From Massilia yuzhufengensis (GTDB lineage: Bacteria; Pseudomonadota; Gammaproteobacteria; Burkholderiales; Burkholderiaceae_D), in assembly GCF_900112225.1 (NCBI RefSeq), contig NZ_FOLD01000007.1, forward strand, positions 124,001 to 188,000: a stretch of DNA of 64,000 nt, given 5' to 3'. The notes under the pieces were generated by a model. It made no database searches and was not told the origin of the DNA. It saw only the letters and a list, made by a program, of their open reading frames with translations. Position 1 is the stretch's first letter, and each line of letters starts with the position of its first letter. Of the stretch, positions 45,692-53,508 are shown one piece after another. The position numbers and the translations under genes were made by a program.

Positions 45692-46059
45692 GCGGCGGTG
45701 AGGCGCTTTCCGTCGAAGACGGGGGCTTGACCGCCGAATTGCATGCGCGGGTCACTCGTCAACTTTTCCATGCCGGTGTCACGCGTGGCTTTATCGGGCC
45801 ACGCGACATAGGAGATGACCACGGTGTCGTCCGGCCCGGCACCGGCAGCCGTGACGAAGCTTGGGTATTCCACTTGGGACTGCCTGGTTTCCGTTCCGTG
45901 ATAGGTCTGCGCGTCGGGCCCTGCCTCGTCGATCCAGCATTCCATCACGCTGAGCGCCCCGTATTCCTTGACCACCTTCGCAGAAAGCCTGGCCAGCGCC
46001 TCGTACGCGGCCATGTTCGCGCGCGGGACTGGGGCCATGAAACAGTCGATGTAGCTCAT
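45655..46059 (-). CDS. DUF1428 family protein (YbaA-like)
   Basis: 134 residues from the ATG at 46059, preceded by AAAGGAA. The start MSYIDCFMAPVPRANMAAY and the middle VISYVAWPDKATRDTGMEK with DPRM are typical of DUF1428, a small dimeric ferredoxin-like (stress-responsive) fold of unknown function. Upstream frames to 46278 have no ribosome site. It is the last gene of a five-gene minus-strand run separated by family C repeats. Cytoplasmic. Confidence 0.87.
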   Translation of the reverse strand: MSYIDCFMAPVPRANMAAYEALARLSAKVVKEYGALSVMECWIDEAGPDAQTYHGTETRQSQVEYPSFVTAAGAGPDDTVVISYVAWPDKATRDTGMEKLTSDPRMQFGGQAPVFDGKRLTAAGFRPIPGLDEA

Positions 46060-46158
46060 GCTGGTTCCTTTCGCAACGGGCAAGATGTACACGGTATCGA
46101 TTAGTCGCTTGGTCAATGAATTGTGCCACAACTGGCAGGGCGTAAATGATGCGCGACT

Positions 46159-46182
46159 GTCTGCTTTCGACCCATTGCGGAC
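46159..46182. repeat. Family C short copy
   Basis: GTCTGC and GCGGAC close a roughly 24-base hairpin, with the internal TTTCGACCCA shared with the tail half of the longer copies. It lies between the DUF1428 and ankyrin genes. Confidence 0.55.
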
Positions 46183-46198
46183 GTTACATTGGCGGGAG

Positions 46199-46630
46199 CT
46201 AAGGACCCGATTTCGGTGAGCGGCGGGCCAGAGCCTCACGTATATCTCGCCCCGTAGCGTCAGTTCGGTGGTCAGCACGCATCCGTGCTGTTAAGCCCAT
46301 CCAGCCTGTGATATCGGGATCCGCGCCAGACTCAAGCAGCAGGCGTACCAGTCCGCTGTGCTCACCCTGCACGGCAAGCCCTAAAGGCGTTTCGCCAATC
46401 GTCGCATGGTCGTTTGCGTTGACGTCGGCTCCTTGTCGAAGGAGAACCTGTACTGCGTCGTTTTGTCCGCCTAGGACGGCGCGATGCATTGGTGTGTGGC
46501 CCATGTCATCGAATAGGTTCACATCGTATCCAGACAAGATAAGGCGCGCGATCTCTTGGAGATCCCCATCTTCGGCAGCACGATGCAAGCGCTCGGCTTC
46601 GAACCAATCGTCATGCTTGTAGGTAGTCAT
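46199..46630 (-). CDS. Small ankyrin-repeat protein
   Basis: 143 residues. Three to four ankyrin repeats fill almost the whole chain: AAEDGDLQEIARLILSGYDV, MGHTPMHRAVLGGQNDAVQVL, and GETPLGLAVQGEHSGLVRLLL. No signal peptide; cytoplasmic protein-protein interaction is the likely role. The DNA has visibly lower GC than the arginine or carotenoid genes. It is followed by a short family C repeat (46159) and preceded by the long one at 46662. Confidence 0.85.
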   Translation of the reverse strand: MTTYKHDDWFEAERLHRAAEDGDLQEIARLILSGYDVNLFDDMGHTPMHRAVLGGQNDAVQVLLRQGADVNANDHATIGETPLGLAVQGEHSGLVRLLLESGADPDITGWMGLTARMRADHRTDATGRDIREALARRSPKSGP

Positions 46631-46661
46631 TGATATTCGATTCCAAGGCCTTTATCAAATC

Positions 46662-46766
46662 TGTCCGCTTCTGGCCGAACGCGGCCTTTGCGCTCAGCAT
46701 AGCAGGTCGCCAAGGCCGAAAAATCGCAGAGTGTCACGAGGGGCCGGACCCGATCCGAAGCAGACA
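46662..46766. repeat. Family C element, long copy 1 (about 105 bp)
   Basis: Begins TGTCCGCTTCTGGCCGAA and ends CCGAAGCAGACA; the ends are imperfect inverted repeats (GTCCGCT/AGCAGAC). It is about 80% identical by eye to the copy at 47256, including TGCGCTCAGCATAGCAG and CGCCAAGGCCGAAAA. Confidence 0.78.
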
Positions 46767-46773
46767 CATGGGG

Positions 46774-47217
46774 CTAGTCCCATTCGATTATTTCTAGCTC
46801 GGCTTGGTCAACACTTCCGTCACTCAACATACGAAGAGCAAGGATAAAATTATCAAGTCGTGCAGGCTCAGACATCAGGTATAAAGTTGCCTCGCTAGCC
46901 ACCTCTCGATCACCGAATTCGCTGAACTTCGACTGTGCCATCACGCGTAAAAAGAGCTTGGCTCCTTTGCGGAAATGCATGCGAACGTCGAGCGCACCCG
47001 ATGCGTACTCTGGTCCAAATTCACCGAAACGGAGATTGAACAGCCCTCCGTAGATATGGTCCTTGAACGTGTGAAGACCTAATACGATACCGGCCAGATG
47101 CGAATGTCCAACGTAAACATCCGTTGTGAATAGCGAACGCCCATCAAAAATCTCGACGTTTAGCGTGAGCATGTCTTCATCGGACGAAAGCTTGGTAAAT
47201 CTGATACCTGGCTTCAT
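46774..47217 (-). CDS. Unknown soluble protein
   Basis: 147 residues from the ATG at 47217, chosen for GAAGG 6 bases upstream; an in-frame GTG four codons earlier would lie over that site. Beta-strand-like alternation fills the chain (LTLNVEIFDG, GALDVRMHFRKGAKLFLRVM) and it ends with an acidic LEIIEWD. I do not recognise it. No signal peptide, membrane segment or cysteine cluster. It has the lowest GC among its neighbours and lies between two long family C copies (46662 and 47256), as a cassette would. It may be an immunity-type or other accessory protein; this is inference only. Confidence 0.6.
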   Translation of the reverse strand: MKPGIRFTKLSSDEDMLTLNVEIFDGRSLFTTDVYVGHSHLAGIVLGLHTFKDHIYGGLFNLRFGEFGPEYASGALDVRMHFRKGAKLFLRVMAQSKFSEFGDREVASEATLYLMSEPARLDNFILALRMLSDGSVDQAELEIIEWD

Positions 47218-47255
47218 GGTGACCTTCACAAACAGCGTTCATATATGGAAGTGAA

Positions 47256-47360
47256 TGTCCGCTCCTGGCCGAAGGCGGCCGTGCGCTCAGCATAGCAGCT
47301 CGCCAAGGCCGAAAATTGCAGACTGTCACGAAGGACAGCAACCGACCCAAAGCGGACGGT
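47256..47360. repeat. Family C element, long copy 2 (about 105 bp)
   Basis: Begins TGTCCGCTCCTGGCCGAA and ends CCGACCCAAAGCGGACGGT, with GTCCGCT/AGCGGAC ends. It lies between the two unknown genes and ends at the stop region of the next. Confidence 0.8.
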
Positions 47361-47364
47361 CCGC

Positions 47365-47739
47365 TTAATCCTCAAGCCAATGCAAGGCTTGGCTAAGGTC
47401 GTTATAGAAAACGCGGTATTCCCCCTCGCCAAATTGCCCGAAGGCGATCCGGGCCAAATAAGCCAATCGTGTATTCGGAACCAAAACAGCTTTACGGAGA
47501 GGCCGATCTTGGAACAGTTGCCTTGTTCTGTTGTCGAGTTTTTCTTGCGCCAGTGCAAGATCGACGGTAGGCGACTCCATTTCCAGTCCGTCGTAGAGTA
47601 CGCGTGTGTAACCCGTATCCTGAAGCAGTTGGACTACCCGCTCGTGTGTTTCTTCAAGCATGCCTTCGGTTAATTCGCCCCTCATTCGAGCCACAACGAC
47701 ATTGCCAAGAGGTTCAATCCAAAGTTGAGTGTTTGGCAT
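47365..47739 (-). CDS. Unknown protein, STAS-like fold suspected
   Basis: 124 residues. It starts MPNTQLWIEPLGNVVVARMRGE and has alternating strands and helices with YTRVLYDGLEMESPTVDLA, reminiscent of STAS/SpoIIAA-type single domains. The similarity is by pattern only. It ends ...FYNDLSQALHWLED. No signal peptide or membrane segment. It lies between family C repeats, and the following minus-strand gene is also of unknown function. The visibly lower GC suggests recent arrival. Confidence 0.6.
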   Translation of the reverse strand: MPNTQLWIEPLGNVVVARMRGELTEGMLEETHERVVQLLQDTGYTRVLYDGLEMESPTVDLALAQEKLDNRTRQLFQDRPLRKAVLVPNTRLAYLARIAFGQFGEGEYRVFYNDLSQALHWLED

Positions 47740-47808
47740 CTTATCCAGTTAAATTAGTTTAAAGCTCGCAATTCCACCCGCAATACCAGCGGCAACCGCT
47801 CGTTAGGT

Positions 47809-47870
47809 GTGACCGCTCTTGGCCGGTAGAGGTCTATCTGCGGCGGTCCGGTTTCGACACGAAGCAGACG
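47809..47870. repeat. Family C element, intermediate copy
   Basis: GACCGCTCTTGGCCGGTAGA at the left and TTTCGACACGAAGCAGAC at the right; about 62 bp, so the middle of the long form is missing. It is located between the SulP gene and the STAS-like gene. Confidence 0.6.
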
Positions 47871-47886
47871 GTCGAGTGTACTTGGT

Positions 47887-49536
47887 TCATGGAAACCGGA
47901 TGAGGCTCGACGAGCGGAGCAGCGCGTCAGGTAACGTTGCGCTGTAAGTATCATCGTCTGCGGTGATAATCCCGGCCACCTTTAGTTTACCAAGAACCCG
48001 GCTATTGGCTTCACAGAGCAGTACCATGACTTTTCGCTTGCGTAATTCCGTAATGACTTCCTCGAGTGATTGCAGACCGGTTATGTCTATAAACGGCACG
48101 CGACCCAGCCGAAGAATAAGAACCTGCGGCATCGCATGCGTCTCCAGCAACACCCGCTCAAACCTCTCCGTTGCCCCAAAGAAAATTGGACCGGATATTT
48201 CATACACGACAACTTCGGCAGGCAGCTTGGACAGCCCTGCCGCTGCCAACTCCACCGCAATTTCGTGATGCTCAATCCCGTACGTCTCGACGCTTTCAGA
48301 CATTCGGCGCAGAAACTGAAGAATGGCCAGGATCACTCCGACATTGACCGCGACAACCAGGTCCGCAAAAACCGTTAGCAGAAATGTGATGACAAGGATG
48401 GCACGATCGGCTCTTGGTGCGCGTTGCATGAGGTGGACGAAGTGCTTCACGTCGCTCATGTTCCAGGCAACGACGAACAAGATCGCGGCGAGAGCAGCCA
48501 GCGGAATACTCGACGCCAGCGGTGCCAGGAACAACAGGATGGCTATCAGGGTGACCCCATGCATGATGCCAGCAAGGGGGCTTGTGGCGCCGTTACGAAT
48601 GTTGGTCGCGGTTCGTGCGATCGCCCCGGTCGCCGCAAACCCGCCAAACAACGGCGCGGCAATGTTGGCAAGCCCTTGTCCGATCAATTCCTGATTAGCG
48701 TTGTGCTTTGTTCCGCTCATCCCATCGGCCACAACAGCTGACAGCAGCGATTCGATTGAGCCAAGCATCGCGATGGTGAAGGCTGGGCCAATCAGGGTCA
48801 GGCCCTCCGACACCGAGAGCGTGGGCAGGTGAAAGACTGGCAACCCGATCGGAATGCCGCCAAAGGCGCTGCCGATTGTGGCAACACCAGGGAAGTGAAA
48901 CGTCGCCTGGATGGCTGTGACTACCACCATGGCAATCAATGGTCCAGGAATACGCGTCAGATACTTGACGCGGGGCGCGACTGTCACCAGCAGCAGACTA
49001 AACACGGCAAGGATTGTCGTTGCCCAGTGAAGCTGTGGTAGTTCCCCAAGCAGGTGCCAAAGCTTTTCATGGAAGTGCTCGCCACCAACCTTCGCCAAGC
49101 CGAGGAAGTCCCGCCACTGGCCAACGAATATGATGACGCCGATACCCGAGGTAAATCCGACAATGACCGGCGCGGGAATGAATTTGATGACGCCGCCGAG
49201 TTTGGCCAGGCCCATTAAGACGAGCATACACCCCGCCATCAGGGTAGCCGTCTGCAGTCCTTCGATGCCGTACTTTGCCGTGACACCTGAAAGGATGGCG
49301 ATGAACGCCCCGGTAGGCCCCGCAATCTGCACACGACTGCCGCCAAACAGTGTGACTGCCAGGCCACCTACAACGGCTGTGTAGAGACCTTGTTCAGGCC
49401 GTGCGCCCGAAGCGATAGCGAAAGCCATGGCCAGAGGCAGAGCAACAACACCGACGATGACGCCTGCCACGACGTTACTTGCCCACAGGGGCCGGGCAAA
49501 TAGACCAGCCCGATAGCTCTCAAGGACCGCAATCAT
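47887..49536 (-). CDS. SulP-family anion transporter with STAS domain
   Basis: 549 residues from the ATG at 49536, chosen for GGAGG four bases upstream; earlier in-frame codons are excluded. The membrane core spans about 20-400, with NVVAGVIVGVVALPLAMAF (SulP signature), IAGPTGAFIAIL and SIESLLSAVVADG. The C-terminal STAS domain (about 430-545) has PFIDITGLQSLEEVI. Members carry sulfate, bicarbonate, chloride or other anions with or without sodium. The locus has no carbonic anhydrase and the cys operon is 6 kb away, so the substrate is open. It is the first gene of the minus-strand run; GC is lower than in the flanking core genes. Confidence 0.9.
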   Translation of the reverse strand: MIAVLESYRAGLFARPLWASNVVAGVIVGVVALPLAMAFAIASGARPEQGLYTAVVGGLAVTLFGGSRVQIAGPTGAFIAILSGVTAKYGIEGLQTATLMAGCMLVLMGLAKLGGVIKFIPAPVIVGFTSGIGVIIFVGQWRDFLGLAKVGGEHFHEKLWHLLGELPQLHWATTILAVFSLLLVTVAPRVKYLTRIPGPLIAMVVVTAIQATFHFPGVATIGSAFGGIPIGLPVFHLPTLSVSEGLTLIGPAFTIAMLGSIESLLSAVVADGMSGTKHNANQELIGQGLANIAAPLFGGFAATGAIARTATNIRNGATSPLAGIMHGVTLIAILLFLAPLASSIPLAALAAILFVVAWNMSDVKHFVHLMQRAPRADRAILVITFLLTVFADLVVAVNVGVILAILQFLRRMSESVETYGIEHHEIAVELAAAGLSKLPAEVVVYEISGPIFFGATERFERVLLETHAMPQVLILRLGRVPFIDITGLQSLEEVITELRKRKVMVLLCEANSRVLGKLKVAGIITADDDTYSATLPDALLRSSSLIRFP

Positions 49537-49848
49537 TTTTCCTCCAAGGTGCTCAGCCGCCTTTATCAAGGCTACCACGGCAGGACCTATGTCGCGACCG
49601 CTTCCGAGCCAAAGCAGACGGGGCGAGGACCGCAATCGGGAGAAATCGAAGTGTCATGGTCAGGCGGCGAGATCGGACGGCGGGCGGCGCCTGCACAACC
49701 GGTGTTCCAATCTAGCGGCGCCGACGCGGCCGGGCTAGCCCCACGCGTGGGCAAATGCGGTACCGGAAGAGGCGTGTAGCGCTGTCATCTTGCTGTCATA
49801 TTCCTGTCTTACGCTATTGATGCCAATAACAACGACAAAGGAGGCAAG
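49537..49848. other. Divergent intergenic region
   Basis: 312 bases between the SulP gene and a plus-strand unknown. It contains a short family C copy (49596-49619) and, near 49790, repeated TGTCAT words just before the downstream gene. No coding frame with a ribosome site was found. Confidence 0.6.
49596..49619. repeat. Family C short copy upstream of the SulP gene
   Basis: GACCGCTTCCGAGCC then AAAGCAGAC: the two ends of the element with nothing between, as at 46159. Confidence 0.55.
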
Positions 49849-50580
49849 ATGAACTGGCTGAACAATCTGCGCGTCACCCGCCACCTGCGGACCTCGGGCT
49901 ATCGGACCGCGCTGGCGGAACTGCCGCCGGGGCTGGAGGCAGCGTGGCGGGACGGCGCATCGACCGAGTTTCCGGGCATCCCAAGGGATGCCCTTTTTTT
50001 CGTCCGCGCGGCGGAAGGGCTGCTCGGCTTCTTCGACGTCACCACGCAGGGCGGCCCCTGCGCGTTGCCCTCACTGGCGGCGGACTCGGTGTGGCACGCC
50101 TGGCTGAGGCACGATCCGGAAGGCCTCGAGCACTTTTGCCGGCGCCACTTCGGGGCCGCGGTACCGCACCTGGAGGCGGACAGGCTGGACCAGGGCGCGC
50201 TGGTCAGGACACTGGTGGTGTGCCGCACGCAGGAAGGTATTCCCGCCCACGGACCGGCGCTGCCGCGCCTGTTCACCCTGGATGCGCGGCTGCGGATGCC
50301 GCGCGGCCATGGCTACGCGACCCAGCACGGCGAGGTCACCTACACCCGGCTCGATGCGACGGGGCGCAGGCTAAGGACAGCGCCCCCCCAGCCCGAACTC
50401 TCGCTGGCGGCGCTACTGGGGGCTGGCTACATTACCGAAGAGACCCACGCGGAAGCGTTGCGCAGGCGGCAGGATGGTGGGGACGGCTATGTCGCTTCAA
50501 CCAACAGCGACTGCGACAGCAGTGGAGATTGCGGGGATGGCGGCGGTGGATGCGGTGGTGGGTGCGGCGGAGGCGATTGA
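49849..50580 (+). CDS. Unknown protein with Cys/Gly-rich tail, TIGR04222-like
   Basis: 243 residues. It starts MNWLNNLRVTRHLRTSGYRT after AAAGGAGGC and ends with a low-complexity tail of Cys, Gly, Asp and Ser (CGDGGGGCGGGCGGGD). The middle is a globular domain with Leu-rich helices (LSLAALLGAGYITEETHAEAL). The Cys/Gly tail and this helix are features of the TIGR04222 group, whose function is unknown; the match is by pattern. No signal peptide or clear membrane segment. GC is high, unlike the run before it. It is followed by a family C half-copy. Confidence 0.62.
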   Translation: MNWLNNLRVTRHLRTSGYRTALAELPPGLEAAWRDGASTEFPGIPRDALFFVRAAEGLLGFFDVTTQGGPCALPSLAADSVWHAWLRHDPEGLEHFCRRHFGAAVPHLEADRLDQGALVRTLVVCRTQEGIPAHGPALPRLFTLDARLRMPRGHGYATQHGEVTYTRLDATGRRLRTAPPQPELSLAALLGAGYITEETHAEALRRRQDGGDGYVASTNSDCDSSGDCGDGGGGCGGGCGGGD

Positions 50581-50625
50581 GCACCATAACTTGGCGTTTT
50601 TGGCAGTGTGCTCACCGATCTCACT

Positions 50626-50660
50626 GCCCGCTTCTGGCCGAAAGCAGCCCAGGCAGTCAC
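50626..50660. repeat. Family C left-end half-copy
   Basis: CCCGCTTCTGGCCGAAAGCA matches the left end of the long copies; the right end is missing. It directly follows the putative gene remnant when read on the minus strand. Confidence 0.5.
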
Positions 50661-50699
50661 GTAGTAGCGAGACGCAACTCGTAAAGCGCGATTTTTGTG

Positions 50700-50957
50700 G
50701 CTGAAGCCAGTGATGCCCTTCTCGCCCGAGCGGATGGAGCGCAGCGGCTCGCGCTTGCCGTAGGGCGTGAGCGCGTCGAGCGGTGTCGGCTGGCGAGACG
50801 CCATCGTCGCATTCAGCTGGGCCTGCGAACAACTGGCAAGGCAAAGCAGCGGCGCAGCGCAAGGTCTATCCGGGCATGCTGGATCCACGCTCGTCGACCT
50901 GCCGAGTATATCGGCAGGCAAGTGCGCACGAGCGGGAAGCAGGCCCGCCCGCCTCAC
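50700..50957 (-). pseudogene. Possible 5' fragment of a truncated exported protein gene
   Basis: The minus-strand frame reads a possible lipoprotein-like leader (PLLCLASCSQAQLNATMAS) and then LDALTPYGKREPLRSIRSGE, which looks like real protein, not GC noise. It is followed at once by the translated family C half-copy and loses sense. No good ribosome site is visible. It may be the start of a gene whose 3' part was lost where the repeat now lies. Low confidence; it could also be a chance frame. Confidence 0.3.
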
Positions 50958-50978
50958 TTCATGACGGGCGGGTAAGCC

Positions 50979-53324
50979 TTAATGCCGGCTCAGCTTCACC
51001 GTATCGCCATCCTTGCCGGACGCCGTCACCGTCACCGTCACGCCCTCCACCGTCACCGAGTCGCCCGCGCGCAGCGCCGCATCCTCGAAGTTCGGATCGA
51101 CCGAGCCGCTACGGCGCACGGTGCGGTAGCCGCCCTTGAGCGTGCCGACCGTCATGTCGACGGTGTAGACCAGCACGCCCTCGTTGCCGGCGGCGATGCG
51201 GTCGTAGCCTTCGCTCTTGCGCGATTCCATGACAAGGATCTTGGTGCTTGATAGTGGCACCATGGCCGCCTTGGTGTCGGCGCTCTGGCGCACCAGCGGG
51301 CCGAGCGTGACCGAGGTGCCGGTGGCGTCCAGGCCGGCCTTCGGCAGGCAGGCGACCTGCTCTTCCGGCAGCCAGCCCATCAGGTAACGGTCCCAGCTGA
51401 CGTTCTCGATGGCGTTGCGGCTCCAGTTCATGGCCATGACGCCCCAGTGGCCCAGGGTCTGGGTCTTGTGGTCCAGGTCTTCGTCGTAGAGGCCGAAGGC
51501 GTGGCCGGTTTCGTGGGCCATCCAGCGCCACTCATTGCCCGGGGTCAGGTACATGTCCGCGCCGCCGGTGGCGCCGTTGATCACGTAGCCGGTGGAGGTC
51601 CAGGTCGGGCCGGTGATGGCCGGGCCATAGCCCATTTTCGACATCGGCATCTGCTTCGGTACCAGGATGTAGACGGCGTCGTACTTGCTGAAGTCCACCT
51701 GGCCGTCGAGCATCGCGAAGATGTCGTTGCGGTAGGAGGTGAAATCGCCCGAGCCGTTCACCGACGTGAAGCCATACTTCGACGGGTTGAACGGCAGGCG
51801 CACCCAGTTCGGCAGGATATCGAAGTCGAAGGCCAGGCGGCCGTAGGACTGCTTGTGGTAGAAGTCGCGCACTTCGTTGGCGAGCGGCGTGAAGAAGCTG
51901 CCCGGGTCATCGGTGCCCGCCACTTCCGGGAAGTCGACCGGGATGATCAGGGAACGCACATGGCCGAAGGACGGCAGGCGGGTGCGCACTTTCGGGAAGC
52001 CGGCCGAGAGGTCGGTATGGAAGGCACGCTGCGGCGTCACGGCGTCGACCAGCTGGCATTGCGAGGTGGGCTTGAAGGCCGACACCGGCTGGGCCGCCAG
52101 CGCGCGCAGCGCGTCCTGCAGCTTCTGCACTTGCGGGCTCACGGTCGGCGCCATGTCGAGGGTAACCGCATAGATGCCGTTGGCGTTCGCGTTCTGGTCC
52201 TTGAGCGAGACGGCGCCGGTGGCCGAGACGCTGACCTGGTAGCGGTGGCGCTGCAGCGTCGTTGCCGTGCCGTTCGGTTCGACCGTATCGAACTCGTAGC
52301 TGGTGGCGGCGGCGAGCTGCTGGTACAGGCTGCCGTCCGCGTTGGCGCCGACGAAGGACCAGGCGCCATTGGCCGTCACGTTGCGCAGGAAGATGCCGGT
52401 GGCCAGCGCCACGCTGCCGGTGCTGCGCGGGTCGTACAGCCACAATTTGAGGTTGCTGCCGCCGGGGGCCGCAGCGAGGGTGGCCGGCACCGGCGGCGCG
52501 GCCGGCACGGCCGGCGGACGGGCCACCACCTGGGTGGCCAGGACCACCGGCGCTTTCGGCGCGGCCGAATTCATTGCCGGCGCGGCGGGTACGATGTCCC
52601 AGCCATTGGCGGCGGCCACGGAGCCGGCCAGCGAGGTCAGGGTCGAGCGGATGGTGCCGTTGAAGGCGGCGAGGTCGGTGGTGGCGCCAACCTGGCCCAG
52701 CATGGTGCGGACCACCGCATCGGATGCGAGCCCGGTATATCCCTGGGCCAGTATGGGTGTCACGATCTGCGCGGTGAAAGCGCTGGCGACGCTGGTCTTG
52801 TTGCCGATGATGGTCACGTCGGCGCCACCGGCGCCGGACATCAGCTGGATGGCGGCGCTGGCGCGCGTCATCAACTTCTGGTCCAGGGCATTGGCCCAGA
52901 ACGCCTTGCCGCCCTCGTCAGCAGCGCGGCCGAACAGGTTGCGGTACAACGCGTCGATGAACTGGCCATTGTCGCCCGGGTAGAGCGCGGCGGATTCGGC
53001 GCTGGTGCCAAAGCTGTCGATCTCGGCGCGCAGCGCGGCGTTGCTGTCGTAGGCCCGGGCGATACCGGCGATGTCGGTCGGTGCGCCGGCGGCCAGCAGC
53101 ACCTTCGCGTGCCAGTCGAGTCCGCCGACGTCGGCGGGACGTCCGAAATAGCCGACGTAGATCTGCTGGACGACGCGGTAGTAGTCCGCCGCCACGGGCG
53201 CGGCGGCGGTAACGCCGACCGACAACTGGCGCGACTGCTGCGTGCCGGTCGAGTCCTGTGACGAATTGCCGCATGCGGCGAGCAGAAGCAGGGCTAAGGG
53301 TGTTGCAATCCGGCGTGCCAGCAC
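50979..53324 (-). CDS. M6-like metalloprotease lipoprotein with DUF4214 domain
   Basis: 781 residues from a GTG at 53324, chosen for GGAGA five bases upstream and an immediate lipoprotein signal (LARRIATPLALLLLAAC, lipidation at Cys18). Residues about 40-200 form a DUF4214 domain (YVGYFGRPADVGGLDWHAKV; LYRNLFGRAADEGGKAFW). The middle (about 280-400) is beta-rich. The C-terminal half is a zinc peptidase with MAHETGHAFGLYDED, the extended HExxHxxGxxD motif of metzincin/M6-like enzymes. It would degrade or process proteins at the cell surface or periplasm. DUF4214 joined to an M6-like protease in one lipoprotein is unusual. It is divergent from a small exported helical protein. Confidence 0.82.
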   Translation of the reverse strand: MLARRIATPLALLLLAACGNSSQDSTGTQQSRQLSVGVTAAAPVAADYYRVVQQIYVGYFGRPADVGGLDWHAKVLLAAGAPTDIAGIARAYDSNAALRAEIDSFGTSAESAALYPGDNGQFIDALYRNLFGRAADEGGKAFWANALDQKLMTRASAAIQLMSGAGGADVTIIGNKTSVASAFTAQIVTPILAQGYTGLASDAVVRTMLGQVGATTDLAAFNGTIRSTLTSLAGSVAAANGWDIVPAAPAMNSAAPKAPVVLATQVVARPPAVPAAPPVPATLAAAPGGSNLKLWLYDPRSTGSVALATGIFLRNVTANGAWSFVGANADGSLYQQLAAATSYEFDTVEPNGTATTLQRHRYQVSVSATGAVSLKDQNANANGIYAVTLDMAPTVSPQVQKLQDALRALAAQPVSAFKPTSQCQLVDAVTPQRAFHTDLSAGFPKVRTRLPSFGHVRSLIIPVDFPEVAGTDDPGSFFTPLANEVRDFYHKQSYGRLAFDFDILPNWVRLPFNPSKYGFTSVNGSGDFTSYRNDIFAMLDGQVDFSKYDAVYILVPKQMPMSKMGYGPAITGPTWTSTGYVINGATGGADMYLTPGNEWRWMAHETGHAFGLYDEDLDHKTQTLGHWGVMAMNWSRNAIENVSWDRYLMGWLPEEQVACLPKAGLDATGTSVTLGPLVRQSADTKAAMVPLSSTKILVMESRKSEGYDRIAAGNEGVLVYTVDMTVGTLKGGYRTVRRSGSVDPNFEDAALRAGDSVTVEGVTVTVTASGKDGDTVKLSRH

Positions 53325-53508
53325 AAGGTCTCCATGTTCGGTATGTATGCCCGGCAGTATATCGATTGCTGTTACCAAGTGGAAACTATTGCTTCTATAA
53401 CGTTGTTTGATTGCAACCGGAGCGGCAACATTTGCTTACAGCTGGCTAACAGCAGTTAACTGGCCGGCAACAGAGAATGGACGCCCCTTTCCTTTTTGCC
53501 GAGTACCT

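Larger units (their letters stand above)
50581..50978. other. Intergenic region with repeat half-copy and possible gene remnant
   Basis: 398 bases without a convincing intact gene. The left part (50626-50660) is a family C left-end copy (CCCGCTTCTGGCCGAAAGC). The right part holds the remnant listed separately. Confidence 0.6.

Noticed and set aside
46060..46278. Extended start for the DUF1428 gene
   Set aside because: The extra residues cross a family C short repeat and the ankyrin gene end; AAAGGAA sits right before the ATG at 46059.
46159..49619. Standard integron with attC sites
   Set aside because: I looked for the RYYYAAC/GTTRRRY core pair. One isolated match (complement ACCTAAC at 47803-47809) has no partner at the right distance, and no integrase gene lies in the window. 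The repeat run is reported as cassette-like but not as an integron.
49537..49635. Extended start for the SulP gene
   Set aside because: The added residues cross a family C short repeat, while GGAGG stands directly before the ATG at 49536.
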